Source: Galeopsis tetrahit
Lineage: Eukaryota > Streptophyta > Magnoliopsida > Lamiales > Lamiaceae
DNA length: 64,000 nt
Direction: 5' to 3'
NCBI GenBank assembly: GCA_963675135.1
Contig: OY776130.1
Coordinates: 27,458,001-27,522,000, forward strand
Below the pieces are notes generated by a model. It was not told where the DNA came from, did not search any database, and saw only the letters and a program-made list of their open reading frames with translations. The translations under genes and the position numbers were made by a program. Numbering within the stretch: position 1 is the stretch's first letter; every line of letters begins with the position of its first letter. Below are positions 10,251 to 20,927 of this stretch, piece after piece.

Positions 10251-11085
10251 ACAATTAATTGCATTAGACAATATCAATACCAAAGATTCAATAACTACAT
10301 GACTTGCAGAAAACACATAATGCTTCCATCATTAAAAAAAATAAAAAGTTGAAAAAGAGATTCTACACATGCAATGTTTAGAATATTAAATTATTTATAA
10401 GCATAATTGTGTCCCTGATTTTTCATATTGTCTGTATATATGTTGCTAGAATAATTAATCATTCTCTCATACTCGGGCAAGTGTCAGATTGTGTGCATAT
10501 ATGTGTAAAATTTGGCTATATCATATTATTTTCATTATACGCAGTAGAATAATTTAAATAACAAGAATTACCATAACAATCCCTGAAATATGGAATTGGA
10601 AGGTATCAATCATTCAATTGAGATTATTCTACAGCTAAAACACAGCACTAATCAAAGTCTAAAACGCGCGCAGCTGTCTGAAAAATGAAAATATTGGGAC
10701 CTTAAATTTGTGAAATTATCAATGGATATATCGATATTAAATATCTATATCGCTAAATTTTAAAAATTGTAGTAAATTAATAACAAACTTTTAATACATA
10801 AATTAAAAAAAAAAAAATTAAACACATTTACATCCGTGATAAATTTATAAAAAAAATATAATATACAATTTTATTTAATTCATATGCTATTTTTTAAAAT
10901 TTATCGACATTTTTTTCGATATTTACCGATATTAGACTTTATATTGTTATTGTATACCGATATTTTCAATTTGTTTTTTACAAATATTGTGGAAATATAT
11001 ATCGATTCTTCTCAATATTAATATCGGTGACCACACAAATTGGATATATCGGGGAAATATACAGATATTTTCATACATGGTTGTA
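10251..11085. other. A/T-rich repeat with TATCGATAT motifs, no gene seen
   Basis: Very A/T-rich. From about 10720 it contains many variants of ATATCGATATT and ACCGATATT spread over 350 bp, suggesting a decayed repetitive element of unknown type. No coding sequence recognised. Confidence 0.45.
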
Positions 11086-11089
11086 ATCA

Positions 11090-11850
11090 AGGACTATGTA
11101 CAAGGAAACATTTTGTTTCCTTCACTCCTCCTCAAGATAGAGCATGAAGGTCTCGAATGTCCAGCTTGCCCAAAAGTAAACAAAAACGCTCTGTTTCAAG
11201 TGGTTTAGTGAAGATGTCCGTCACTTAATTCTGGGTGGTGATGACGCAAGGATTTATTCTTTAGACTCGAATCGTTCTCTAATGAATAACAACTCATCTC
11301 TACGCGCTTAGTCCTCTAATGGAAGACCGGATTATTTGCTATGTGTTGCGCAGCCTGGTTGTCACAATATAATTCTGTATAGGCCCGTGTTGTGGAGCCT
11401 CAAGATCTCGCAGTAACCACCGTAACCACACAACTTCACTTACAACAGTAGCCATTGCCCTATATTCTGCTTCCGCCGATGACCTCAAGACAACATATTG
11501 TTTCTTTGTCCTTCAAGAAACTGGAGCACCTCCCAACGCGATCAAATGCCCTGTTATTGATCGTCGTGTAAGTGCACAACCACCTTAAAAGCCGAAATAA
11601 TAAAATCACCACGGGATGGAAAACATATTCCTTGCCCTGGAGTAGCTTTTAGATATCGTAATACTCTTAGAGAAGCCTCCATATGTGGTTGGCGTGGCTG
11701 CGAAAGGAATTAATGACTCAACATGTTAACAACAAAAGTGATGTCCGGACGTATAACTTACAAGTACAAAAGCCTTCCAATCAAATGCCTATATTGTGAA
11801 GCATCAACATGTGGACTATTCACGACGACACCCCATCTACCCACTTTCTT
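11090..11850 (-). pseudogene. Decayed copia pol 3' end (RT tail and RNase H)
   Basis: The minus strand at 11840-11600 resembles the copia RT tail (VDASQYRHLIGRLLYL). At 11480-11330 it gives copia RNase H pieces: EYRAMATVVSEVVWLRWLLR, then LYCDNQAAQHIANNPVFH. The C-terminal end reads GKLDIRDLHA next to an A/G-rich tract near 11130. Several stops and frameshifts are present. The matching LTRs were not identified. Confidence 0.75.
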
Positions 11851-12105
11851 CTAATATGTCCAAAATAAAAGATAAAATAACATAAGTAATTTAAACATTC
11901 TTCTGCTTATTCCAGTGGTCCATGAAAGCCAAAGGCAATGTAGTCCACATCATCTCCACCTGGTGATGAGGATTCGTCCTCAAATCAAGCAGATCGTCGT
12001 TCGAGGAGGAGTCACCATGGAACGAAATGAGGTGCTTCACATTGAAAACATATGAAGTGTGGATATGACTCGACAACCTGAGACGGTAGGCATTTGAATT
12101 GATAC
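11851..12105. other. Sequence left of the first miniature LTR element, no gene seen
   Basis: Mixed-composition sequence between the copia remnant and the LTR at 12106. Short open frames here look random. Confidence 0.4.
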
Positions 12106-13144
12106 TATTAGAGAATATTATAGAATAATATATTATAGAAATAGTATAATATATTATAAGTAGCGATCTTTTATTTATGTTAGTCATTATCTTTGAATAT
12201 ATTTTCAAAGATATGATTTATATTTATTTCCTTGTTTATCTTACTTGTAATCTCTATATATAGTGGACCACTCTTATCATCTCATTAACGGTGATTGAAT
12301 ATAATTCTCACATGGTATCAGCCTAATACACTGAAACCCTTCTCTTCTTTTCTCCTTCCTATTTTTTCGGCGTCTCCGACGGGTTTGTATACCCCGTCGC
12401 CGCCTTGTCCCTTCCCCTTTCTTCTCAATTTTTTCGGCGTCCTCGACGAGCAGGTATCCCTCGTCGCCGCCTTGTTTATTTATCTCGAACGAGCTGGTCT
12501 CCCTCGTTCCTTCTCCCGACCGCTTTTATCCGCCACCTACGAGCTTGTATTCCTCGTCCCCCCCTCCCTTTTTTTTCTTCTTCTCGAGCGAGCAAGTCTC
12601 CTCGTCCCCTTCTTCTTTTCGAGCGAGTAAGTCTCTTCGCCCCCCCCCACAACTTCTTCTTCTCGAGCGAGCAAGTCTCCTCGTTTCCTCTCATGGCCGA
12701 TCATGCTATCTCCATGACCGTTTTCACACATAAGGTGTTAGTCACACTCACCTACACTCTAATTTTCTCTATAGCCTCACGCTATATCTTTTTTCTTCTA
12801 CTTTTCTATTTATCGGGAGAGCCCATGATCAATATCATTGGTTGCTCGCCACTCCGATCTATCTGGTTTGTGCTCGAATCATCTGCTTTCGACACACTTG
12901 TAGGTGTTTCTTGCCTAATTTTCTGTCATCGTTCGTCCTTCAAAGGATTTCGGTGTTTCGATCCATTTACTTACCGCTTTTTTGCTCCTTGGTATGTCCT
13001 ATTTGGTGATTCTGAATTTCTGTTATTTCTCCTGTTGTATGACAACAAATGTGCATTGTTTTGCGGATGACTTCACGAATCGCTTGCTTCAGATTGTTGC
13101 GTACCAAGCTCGTGTTCAGTTACATTTCCAGCTTCGCTGACCGG
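12106..13144 (+). mobile_element. Miniature copia-type LTR element, copy A, 3' LTR missing
   Basis: The LTR (12106-12312) starts TATTAGAGAATATTA and ends CTCACA, with a TATATATAG box about 50 bp before its end. The primer site TGGTATCAGCC follows at 12313. Internal sequence is homologous to copy B (14383-15723) and includes the hairpin array, then a conserved stretch (frame MADHAISMTVFTHK... in copy A). Homology stops at 13144, just before the polypurine tract, so the 3' LTR is lost. I recognise no gag or pol domain, so it is non-autonomous (TRIM-like). Confidence 0.82.
12375..12690 (+). repeat. Array of about seven short stem-loops, copy A
   Basis: Pyrimidine-rich spacers separate units of form GACGAG-N9-CTCGTC. 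Seen stems include GACGGG/CCCGTC (12378-12383, 12393-12398), GACGAG/CTCGTC (12445-12450, 12460-12465) and GAACGAG/CTCGTTC (12487-12493, 12503-12509). Later GAGCGAG units pair less well. Paired changes between units keep the stems. Loops are similar (CAGGTATCC, CTGGTCTCC, CAAGTCTC). Function unknown. Confidence 0.6.
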
Positions 13145-13262
13145 CCGGTTCAACAAGTTTAACCGTGAACCGATCACGGCTCTGATCCAGAAAAGGGTCA
13201 AAAACCGTTTTCACGGTCGTACCGAATCAAACCGGCCCAAAACCGGTTGAACCGGTTTATAT
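13145..13262. repeat. CCGGTT-rich repeat remnant
   Basis: Short inverted bits AACCGGTT, CCGGTTCAAC and TTGAACCGG, suggestive of a transposon end or satellite fragment. It abuts the truncated end of the miniature element at 13144. Confidence 0.4.
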
Positions 13263-13334
13263 TTTTTAAAAAAAATTTTTTTAACTTTTTTCCAAAATAT
13301 TGAATTAGAGTGCACAACTCACCCCCTTATCTCA

Positions 13335-13650
13335 TATTCAATGTGGGACATAAATCTCACATCAAATGTCCCCTTATATTGGAGAAAGACATAAATCTAT
13401 TTTACTCATATACGATGTGGGACATAAATCTCACATCATATGTCCTCCTTATATTGAAGAAAGACATAAATCTCTTTTACTCATATTCGATGTGGGACAT
13501 AAATTTCACATATGTCCCATTTATATTGGAGAAAAACATAAATCTCTTTTACTCATATTCGATGTGGGACATAAATATGTCCCCCTTATATTGGAGAAAG
13601 AAATAAATCTTTTTACTCATATTCGACGTGGGACGTAAATCTCTCATATT
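13335..13650. repeat. Minisatellite of about 72-bp units, five copies
   Basis: Units begin GATGTGGGACATAAAT and continue TCACATCATATGTCC, then TTATATTGGAGAAAGACATA, then TTTTACTCATATTC. Starts are near 13340, 13413, 13489, 13560 and 13624. The last copy is degenerate. Open frames across it are a by-product of the period. Confidence 0.85.
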
Positions 13651-14140
13651 TGTTTATTTTTTCAATATTTGTACCCCCAACGTGCGGCGGCGCCGCCACT
13701 CTCACTCCCGTTGCCGCCGCCGCCGCATCCTTACCCCTCCACTCACGGCGGTACAAGATGAACTAATCAAAAAGAAAAAAATAAGATGAAACCTAGTCTT
13801 GAGATGAGAGAGAAATGAATTAAGAGAGATGAGAGAGAAAGAATTATTTTCCCCAGAAAATAAAAATGAATTTGATAGATGTGGATTTAAAATTTGAAAG
13901 AGGGGAGTAGAAGGGCATAAAAGGAATTTTACACCTAATTTGAAGTTTTACCTAATGCTCAATTTTTTTTGAAGTTTTACCTACTAAGGGGCTCCAATTT
14001 TTCCCTTTGAGTAAATATTCACAAAATAATAACTTTTTTAATTAATAAATTTTGGTGGTCCCAAGATTATTAATTTATAGAGTTTCTACTGTATATAGGG
14101 TCATGCATGTGAATATGTGATTGTCCTTTTTCCGATGAAT
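13651..14140. other. GC-rich GCCGCC tract then A/T-rich spacer, no gene seen
   Basis: A short GCC-repeat island at about 13683-13745, then A/T-rich sequence with GAGAGATGAGAGAG repeats. No coding sequence recognised. Confidence 0.45.
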
Positions 14141-14144
14141 AACT

Positions 14145-14315
14145 ACTCCTTTTCTGGTTTTCGTTTTCCATTTATGGTAAATTACTTTCCCTCACATTTT
14201 ATTATATTTTTTTTTCTCTTAATTACATCACTTTCTAATACATTTACTTATTTTATCATTTTTTTAATCATTGTGTCCAAAAGTTATGTAAAGCTTCCCA
14301 TTGGGATGGGACATT
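14145..14315. mobile_element. Degenerate Stowaway-like MITE
   Basis: The internal order (CCCTCACATTTTATTATATT, then AATTACATCAC, then TCTAATACATTTACTTATT) parallels the intact MITE at 49610-49821. The terminal CTCCCTCCGTCCC and GGGACGGAGGGAG are decayed (ACTCCTTTTCTGG and GGGATGGGAC). An old copy of that family. Confidence 0.55.
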
Positions 14316-14382
14316 AGACATTTTTGTCCAAGAATCTGGCGGATTTAGGATTACATTTGGATGGTTGTATCTTGTTAACTAC

Positions 14383-15723
14383 TATTAGAGAATATTATAT
14401 AATAATATATTATAGGAATAGTATAATATATTGTAGGTAACAATCTTTTATTTATGTTTTATATTTATTTTCTTGTTTATCTATTTCCTTGTATATCTCC
14501 CTTGTGATTCCTATATATAGTGGATCACTCTTATCATCTCATTAACGGTGATTGAATATAATTCTCACATGGTATCAGCCTAATACACTGAAACCCTTCT
14601 CTCCCCCTCCCTATTTTTTCGGCGTCTCCGACGGGCTAGTATCCGTCGCCGCCTTGCCCCTTCCATTTTCTTCTCAATTTTTCGGCGTCTCTGACGGCCC
14701 GTTGCCGCCTTGCTCCTTCCCCTTTCTTCTCAATTTTTTGGCGTCCTCGACGAGCAGGTCTCCCTCGTCGCCCCCTTGTTTATCTCGAACGAGCTAGTCT
14801 CCCTCGTTCCCTCTTTTGGCCGCTTTTAGCCGCCACTGACGAGCTGGTATCCCTCGTCCCCCCTCTTCTTCTCGAATGAGCTGGTCTCCCTCGTTCCCTC
14901 TCCTGGCCGATTTTAGGCGCCCCGACGAGCTTGTATTCCTCGTCCTCCTTCTTCTCGAGCGAGCAATTCTCCTCGTCCCCCATTTTTCTTCTTCTCGAGC
15001 GAGCAAGTCTCCTCCCCCTCCCCCCTCTTTTTTTCCTTCTCGAGCGAGCAAGTCTCCTCGTTGCCTCTCATGGCCGATAATGCTATCTCCATGACTGTTT
15101 TCACTCATATGGTGTTATTCACACTCACCTACACTCTAATTTTCTATATAGCCTCACGCTGCATCTTTTTTCTTCTACTTTTCTCTCTATTCGAAGAGCC
15201 CATGATCAATATCATTGGTTGCTCGCCCCTTCGATCTATCTTGTTTGTTCTCGAATCAACTATTTTTGACACACTTGCAAGTGTTTCTTACCTAATTTTC
15301 TGTCATCTTTCGTCCTTCAAAGGATTTCGGTGTTTCGATCCATTTTTTTCCCGCTTTTTTGCGCCTTGGCATGTCCTATTTGGTGATTCCGAATTTCCGT
15401 TATTTCTCCTGCTCTATGACAAAAAAAGTGCATTATTTTACGGATGTCTTTACAAAGCTTCTATCTCAAACTCGCTTCAGATTGTTGCTTACCAAACTCG
15501 TGTTCATTTACATTTCCAGCTTCGCTTGACCGGGGGTATTAGAGAATATTATATAATAATATATTATAGGAATAGTATAATATATTGTAGGTAACAATCT
15601 TTTATTTATGCTTTATATTTATTTTCTTGTTTATCTATTTCCTTGTATATCTCCCTTGTGATTCCTATATATAGTGGATCACTCTTATCATCTCATTAAC
15701 GGTGATTGAATATAATTCTCACA
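14383..15723 (+). mobile_element. Complete miniature copia-type LTR element, copy B, very young
   Basis: 5' LTR 14383-14569 and 3' LTR 15537-15723, each 187 bp, differ at one base by my reading. Target duplication ACTAC at 14378-14382 and 15724-15728. Primer site TGGTATCAGCC at 14570; G-rich tract GACCGGGGG directly before the 3' LTR. The internal 967 bp has a hairpin array and then a region shared with copy A, but no recognisable gag or pol. It is therefore a TRIM/SMART-like element that must borrow proteins from a copia partner. An open frame at 15061-15594 runs through the conserved part into the LTR; it is hydrophobic, matches nothing I know, and may not be protein-coding. Confidence 0.93.
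14625..15062 (+). repeat. Array of about ten short stem-loops, copy B
   Basis: Same arrangement as in copy A: GACGG/CCGTC (14630-14634, 14643-14647), then GACGAG/CTCGTC and GAACGAG/CTCGTTC units, with loops CAGGTCTCC, CTAGTCTCC, CTGGTATCC and CTTGTATTC. Spacers are C/T-rich. Unit number and order differ from copy A, so the array evolves by gain and loss while the stems persist. Confidence 0.6.
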
Positions 15724-15728
15724 ACTAC

Positions 15729-16108
15729 AGTAACTATTTATTTATTAATAGAGAAATTGGTTGTTTTATTATCATGTTTGTTATTTTCATAATTTTAAAT
15801 GGATCACTTAGCTATCTTTTGAAAGAGACATTGTTAACGATATACTTAAATAATATTGATGTGTTTAAATTTTAATGTGTCTAAGCGTTTACTTTTCAGT
15901 CCACCCCACTGCTAAATTCAGCATCCATCGTTGGAGGACTTCGAGGGTGCTGCGTTTGCGTTTGGCCATCGAAAGCTAAATTTTATCCTGGTTTTTTTAA
16001 TTGTGGATGACGTTTTCGAGCTGGGTGATGTTTACATTTAAATAAGTTTGATTGTCTTCGCACTTAATATTTGAAATTCAAACCGTTGAGATTAATGCAA
16101 TATTGGTA
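15729..16108. other. Spacer between miniature element and second copia element, no gene seen
   Basis: A/T-rich, with a short stretch near 15905-15990 of more balanced composition. No domain or repeat recognised. Confidence 0.4.
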
Positions 16109-16671
16109 TGTCATCAGATCTATCTATCAGAAGGGTAGCTAGTTGTCTGATCTTGGAGTTCAGTACAAGTTGAGTTAGGACAACTCTGTTGATGCAAGTC
16201 GTCTGATCTAATCAGAAGAGTTGGGTCCTAGTCTGCTAAAGCCAAATCAGCTGATAGCAGATCAGCTGAGGTCCAATCTGCTGATTTCCAGTTTCAAAGT
16301 TATTTTTATTTCGGTTATTATGTTAGTTAGTTAGTTGGTTAATATCAGTTATCATTTATCAATAGCATTGTACATCTATAAATACACCATCAAGTGCATA
16401 GATTGTGGGTAATGAGAGTATTGAGAGTGCGTAGGACTTAATGAATATTCTGCGTTAGATATCAAGTTTTGTGAATACTTGTAATCTGTAATCTTTCATT
16501 CGTGATTAGTGAAGAAAGTTTTCTATCCTCCGTGGACGTAGATCATTTGATCGAACCACGTAAATCCCGTTTTCTTTCTTTGAGTTCTTTATTTGTATCA
16601 ATTCATTGTGTTTCTATTTGTCTTGTTTTATCATTTGTGAGAAATTGCTAAGTGGATACAATTCCATAACA
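16109..16671 (+). repeat. 5' LTR of the second copia element
   Basis: Starts TGTCATCAGATC and ends CCATAACA. TATAAATA at 16377-16384. The partner LTR at 19456 shares both ends but has internal gains and losses, including loss of the TATA-containing stretch. Confidence 0.85.
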
Positions 16672-16673
16672 AT

Positions 16674-16691
16674 TGGCGCCGTCTGTGGGAA
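16674..16691 (+). other. Primer-binding site of TGGCGCCGTCTGTGGGAA type
   Basis: Two bases after the LTR end. This motif is common in Ty3/gypsy and miniature elements, while plant copia elements mostly use TGGTATCAGAGC. It directly precedes a copia-type gag. Confidence 0.75.
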
Positions 16692-16719
16692 GTCGAAAGA
16701 TAAAGGTAAGAATCAAGAA

Positions 16720-18318
16720 ATGGGTTTTGTGAAGTTGGAGATAGAGAAATTCAATGGTAAGACCGATTTTGGTTTATGGAAAGCCAAGATGAAGGCTCTG
16801 TTGTCACACCATGGGCTAAAGGATGCTCTTAGTCCACTTGACCATGTTGTATCTGACGCTGACAAGGCCAAGAAAGAGGAGCTTATGGAAAAAACTTACA
16901 ATAATATTGTTGTTCTAAGTTTGGGAGATAATGTTTTCAGAGAGGTTATGAAGGAGAAGGATGTTGCTGGAGTATTTGAGACCCTAGATGACCTGTATTT
17001 GATGTTTATGGAAAGAAAGCTCAATAATTTCAAGATGTCAGATGATAAAACCCTTGATGAGCAGTTAATAGATTTCATGCAAGTTGTTGATGATCTTGAG
17101 AATGTTTGAATTATCCTGGAAGATCACAAGAAGTCTTTTCTACTTTTGGACGCATTACCACCTTCATATGACATCTTCAAGGATGCTCTGCTGATTATAC
17201 CAAGGAAGGTAAAACAAAAATCAAAGAAGTCTTGTCTAGCTATTTTGAAAACTAAGAGTTTACATGTGGCAAACTCAACCAAGAAGACCAAGAACCATGC
17301 AAAGGGTCTTAATATCAAACTCAAGAATGACAAGAAAGGGGGGCAAGGCAAGAAGCACTATGCCAAGCCAGCTTAGAAGAAAAATGGATATATAGTCAAG
17401 AACAAAACTTGCTACAAATGCCATAAAGAAGGGCATTACATAAAAGATTGCCCTGAGCATAAGAAGCCTACTGATGCTGCTAAAGCTGATGTAGTAGAGG
17501 CAAAAGGATATGATAGTGCAGAAGTGATGAGCATAACATATAGCAAACTTGTTAATGAATGGGTGTTGGATTCTGGATTTTCATTTCACATGTGTCCCAC
17601 CAAATCTTGGTTTCAAAACCTTGAGATAATGGATGGTGGATCAGTTCTTTTAGGAAATGATGAAAGATGTACTTTGACAGGGATTGGAACTGTGAGGGTG
17701 AAGATGTTTAATGATAAGCCTGTGATCCTGACCAATGTCAGATTTGTTCCAGATTTAAAGAGAAACCTTATATCTCTTGGCACACTTAATGCTTTGGGTT
17801 ATGAATTCAAGACAGAAAGAGGATGTCTGCTGGTTACCAAAGCTGATAGAATAGTGATGCAAGGGAAGAAGTCCAATGGGTTATATTCTTTGATTGGTGA
17901 GACAATCACAGGGGTTGTTGATGTTACCATGAGTTCTGATGATGCTATGCTTTAGCATAAGAGGCTGGCACAAGTTGGAGAGAAAGGTCTGATGGAGTTG
18001 TCTAAGAAGGGAGTATTCCACCAGAAGACATTCAAGGACCTAGAGTTCTGTGAGCAGTGCATTCTTGGCAAGGCCAAGAAGAAGTCCTTCCAGAAGAGTC
18101 AGCACACCACCAAGGAGATGCTGGGACAAAGTGGGATAGCTCAAGTGGTTAGAGCACCACTACCTAGGCCTTAGGTCCTGGGTTCGAGTCATGGGGAGGG
18201 GAAAAGGGATGGGTATTTAACTTGTAATAAAAAAAAAAAACCAAGGAGATGCTGGATTATGTTCACTCAGATGTGTGGGGACCATCAAAGACTGAAACTA
18301 TTGGTGGAGGTAAGTATT
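16720..18318 (+). pseudogene. Copia gag-protease-integrase polyprotein, three in-frame stops
   Basis: One reading frame from ATG at 16720, broken only by stops at 17107, about 17374 and 17953. Order: gag (LEIEKFNGKTDFGLWKAKM), CCHC knuckle CYKCHKEGHYIKDC (17411-17452), protease WVLDSGFSFHMCP (the usual DSGAS is DSGFS), a GAG-pre-integrase region (HKRLAQVGEKGLMELSKKG, with CEQCILGKAKKKSF) and the start of integrase (YVHSDVWGPSK). The TAG at 17953 stands where LWHK is usual, so TGG became TAG. A SINE interrupts at 18125, and the frame ends at 18318 where an inverted LTR begins. Confidence 0.88.
18125..18239 (+). mobile_element. tRNA-derived SINE with 16-bp target duplication
   Basis: Identical ACCAAGGAGATGCTGG at 18109-18124 and 18240-18255 flank 115 bp. 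The body has a pol III A box (TAGCTCAAGTGG, 18136-18147) and B box (GGTTCGAGTC, 18181-18190), tRNA-like spacing, a short unique region and an A-tail. Insertion split the integrase region of the copia element. The host sequence can be read straight across the duplication. Confidence 0.95.
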
Positions 18319-19455
18319 TGTTGGTCCTGAAAGGAGTATGAGACAAGAGTATGGGGGGGTGGGGTGGGATGCACTTGTGTATGCAAATTCTTTTCTTTTA
18401 AACAAATCAGGTTATTAGAAGTGTTGTCTGGACAACTTCTCTGAGTATGTATAACTTTGTTCAGATAATTAAACCACTGAGAACTATGAAGTAATCAGTT
18501 GAATAACTATATAAGTAAGTTATATGTGCGGAATTATGGTTGGCCCTTTATATTTAAACTACTTTTAATTCTGAAAACTCTTCTTAACACTCAAACAGTT
18601 TTTTCAAGGGACTTGTCCCAAATCTGTTTTGCACAGTTTATGTTAAGTATCTTTTGAAGATCAGTTTGTGTGCAGTGTATGAATGTGTTACTTGAATGAA
18701 ATGACTAGAAAGTAAATAACACAAGAGTTTATAGTGGTTTAGAGACTCAAGCTCCTACATACACTTTCCCTGATTTAACAGGATAATTCCTTCACTTGGT
18801 ATTAACTTGTTTTATAGTGTCAAGGTTCATTGATCAACCACACTACTCCTTAGTGCCTTGATCCCTAGGAAATTTGAGTCCTAGTACTCACTCTCAACTC
18901 TGAACTAAACTGTCTTTCACTTGACAGTTATAATTCTCACACTTCTACAACAACTCTTCTAACTTTATTTGAAAGGTTTAAGGGTTGAGGTTGGTTCCAA
19001 TGAAGTACTGTATAAGGATAGTATATCTCTCTAAGCTTTGAATGATTTATAATTGGTTCAGTTTAGTTGAACTGGAAGTGTATGGAAACTCTAAGAATGA
19101 TGTATTCTTTTGAAGAGCTTAAGGCTTGTAGTTTCCTTGACTAGTTGGATGCCTTGAATGGTTTCCAAACTCCAGTATTTATAGAGCAAAGTGAGGTTAT
19201 GTCCGTTGGAGAGACAGCCTCAAATTGTCTATATTTGTCTTCCTTGAACTTAGCATCTTGAGGACAGATTCTTGAAAGTGACATATCTTTGATTTAGAAA
19301 GTAAACGGCTTGAAGCTTCTTGTCTTGACTTAATGCACTCTTCCCAATGTCTGACTTGAAGATTCAGTAGTCAAACAATAGACATTCCTTCTGATCATTG
19401 ATCCATGATAAATGACAACTTTCCTTATCATCTGGACTGATTTGTGCTCAAGCTT
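18319..19455 (-). repeat. Inverted LTR of the first copia family
   Basis: The reverse complement aligns with 1-505: CCAACA end at 18319, G-run at about 18346-18366 mirroring the C-run, and GAAGGAATTAT, CAGGGAAAGTG and GGAGCTTGAGTCTCT blocks. TATA box CTATAAATAC (minus) at about 19176-19185. The outer end joins the 3' LTR of the second copia element near 19455-19460. No target duplication seen, so it is a rearranged single LTR. Confidence 0.8.
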
Positions 19456-19898
19456 TGTCATCTGATCTATCTATCAGAAGGGTAGCTAGTCGTCTGATCT
19501 TGGCGTTCAGTACAAGTTGAGTAAGGCTTAGTCAGCTGATAAGGTTTAGTGGTCTGATCTAGGTATCAACTAATCTGGGAGGAGTTAGGACAACTCTGCT
19601 GATGCAAGTCGTCTGATCTAATCAGAAGAGTTGGGTCCTAGTCTGCTGAAGCCAAATCAGCTAATAGCAGATCAGTTGAGGTCAAGTCTGCTGATTTTCA
19701 GTTTCAGAGTTAGTTTTATTTCGGTTATTCTGTTAGTTAGTTGGTTAATGGCAGTTATCATAGATTGTGGGTAATGAGAGTATTGAGAGTGCGTTGTGTT
19801 CTTTCTTTGAGTTCTTTATTCGTTTCAACACATTGCGTTTCTATTTATCTTGTGATATCATGTGTGAGGAATTGCTAAGTGAATACACTTCAATAACA
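19456..19898 (+). repeat. 3' LTR of the second copia element
   Basis: Starts TGTCATCTGATC and ends CAATAACA. Compared with the 5' LTR it has an extra stretch of about 55 bp near 19525-19580 and lacks two others, including the TATA region. This degree of change marks an old element. Confidence 0.8.
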
Positions 19899-20927
19899 CA
19901 AACAATCACGAGGATAGCATAAGCTTTTGATGATTGATGTAATAATTGCTTAGTGGGGAAATTGAGAATTATTAAAAATAAAACTCATACCGGCCTATTA
20001 ATCATAAAATAAAGGTGAACTCAAACCTAATTTATAGATTGCAATCAAGTCACCATCGAATCAATCATATTTAAAAAAAAAAATGAAATTGATTTCGAAA
20101 TAAAATTTTGAAAAAGCATAAAGTTTTTGGAAATAAAAAATAAATTCACAAAACTACTCAACATGAGCAGAAGATGAACAAAATTCACGTCTTAAAATTC
20201 CGAGTACGAACCGTCACAAAATCCACGAAGAACAAAAAAAAAATCCAAGCATGTATCTACCTACTTGTGAGCCGAAGATGTTTGGGGCAGCGACGTGCGA
20301 TTTAGGCTGGGAGGGAGTACGACGTGCGACGAGGCTGGTTGGGAGGCGAAGTGCGGCTGGGTTGGCCGGGACGGCAACATGTGACTTTTTCACAGTTAGG
20401 CTCTTAGATATATAGTTTGAAAATCTAAAGTTTTCTGAACAGAGTTTCTGGCTTTGCAACTTTACCAACCAAATGACATCTGGTTTGTAAAGGCCAGGTT
20501 TTGATTTTCAATTCAAACTATGTGAGCATGCAATTAATGATGATGGTCTTTGTGTACTCGTTTGCAATTGACGCATGCATTTCGTCGAACAGATAAAGGG
20601 TATTCTTTCATTTTGTCAACAACACCGTTCTAAACCAGAACAGATCGAAGGTTGGGGCGACATGACAAGCGAATAGCATCGTTTAATTTGCTGAAGAACA
20701 AATCAGAGTTAATTTGAATCAAACAAAAGTTGGCTGAGCGAAGGAATTGAGAGAAGAGCATGTTTATTACTAATCTATCTCTCACCAAACCTTTTCTATT
20801 CTAATTTATGCATATATAGGTTAATTAATTTAATTTCTTATTCCACAAACACGTCGTGTGTACGTGGTGATAGAGGATTTATAAGAGGCCTATAGCATTA
20901 CGGTAGTGCTCCTTAAAACCAACTAAT
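19899..20927. other. Spacer, no gene seen
   Basis: A/T-rich with a more GC-rich patch at 20260-20390 (repeated GACGTGCGA-like words). Small open frames here show no recognisable domain. Confidence 0.45.

Larger units (their letters stand above)
16109..19898 (+). mobile_element. Second copia element, internally deleted and invaded
   Basis: Bounded by two direct LTRs (16109-16671 and 19456-19898) with a primer site and decayed gag-protease-integrase between them. RT and RNase H are gone. A SINE sits at 18125-18239, and an inverted LTR of the first copia family replaces the interior from 18319. No matching 5-bp target duplication was found, so the ends have been rearranged. Confidence 0.8.

Noticed and set aside
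13310..13638. Open frames across the 72-bp minisatellite as a repeat protein
   Set aside because: The frames exist because the period happens to lack stops; unit lengths vary and shift the frame.
13335..13650. Regular repeats as a CRISPR array
   Set aside because: Units are contiguous with no unique spacers, and this is plant nuclear DNA.
15061..15594. 177-codon frame of the miniature LTR element as a confirmed protein
   Set aside because: It runs into the LTR and starts within the hairpin array, and the equivalent frame in the other copy is only partly shared. Kept as uncertain within the element entry.
18136..18190. A functional tRNA gene
   Set aside because: It has A and B boxes but no complete cloverleaf. 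It is followed by an A-tail and flanked by a 16-bp target duplication, so it is a SINE head.
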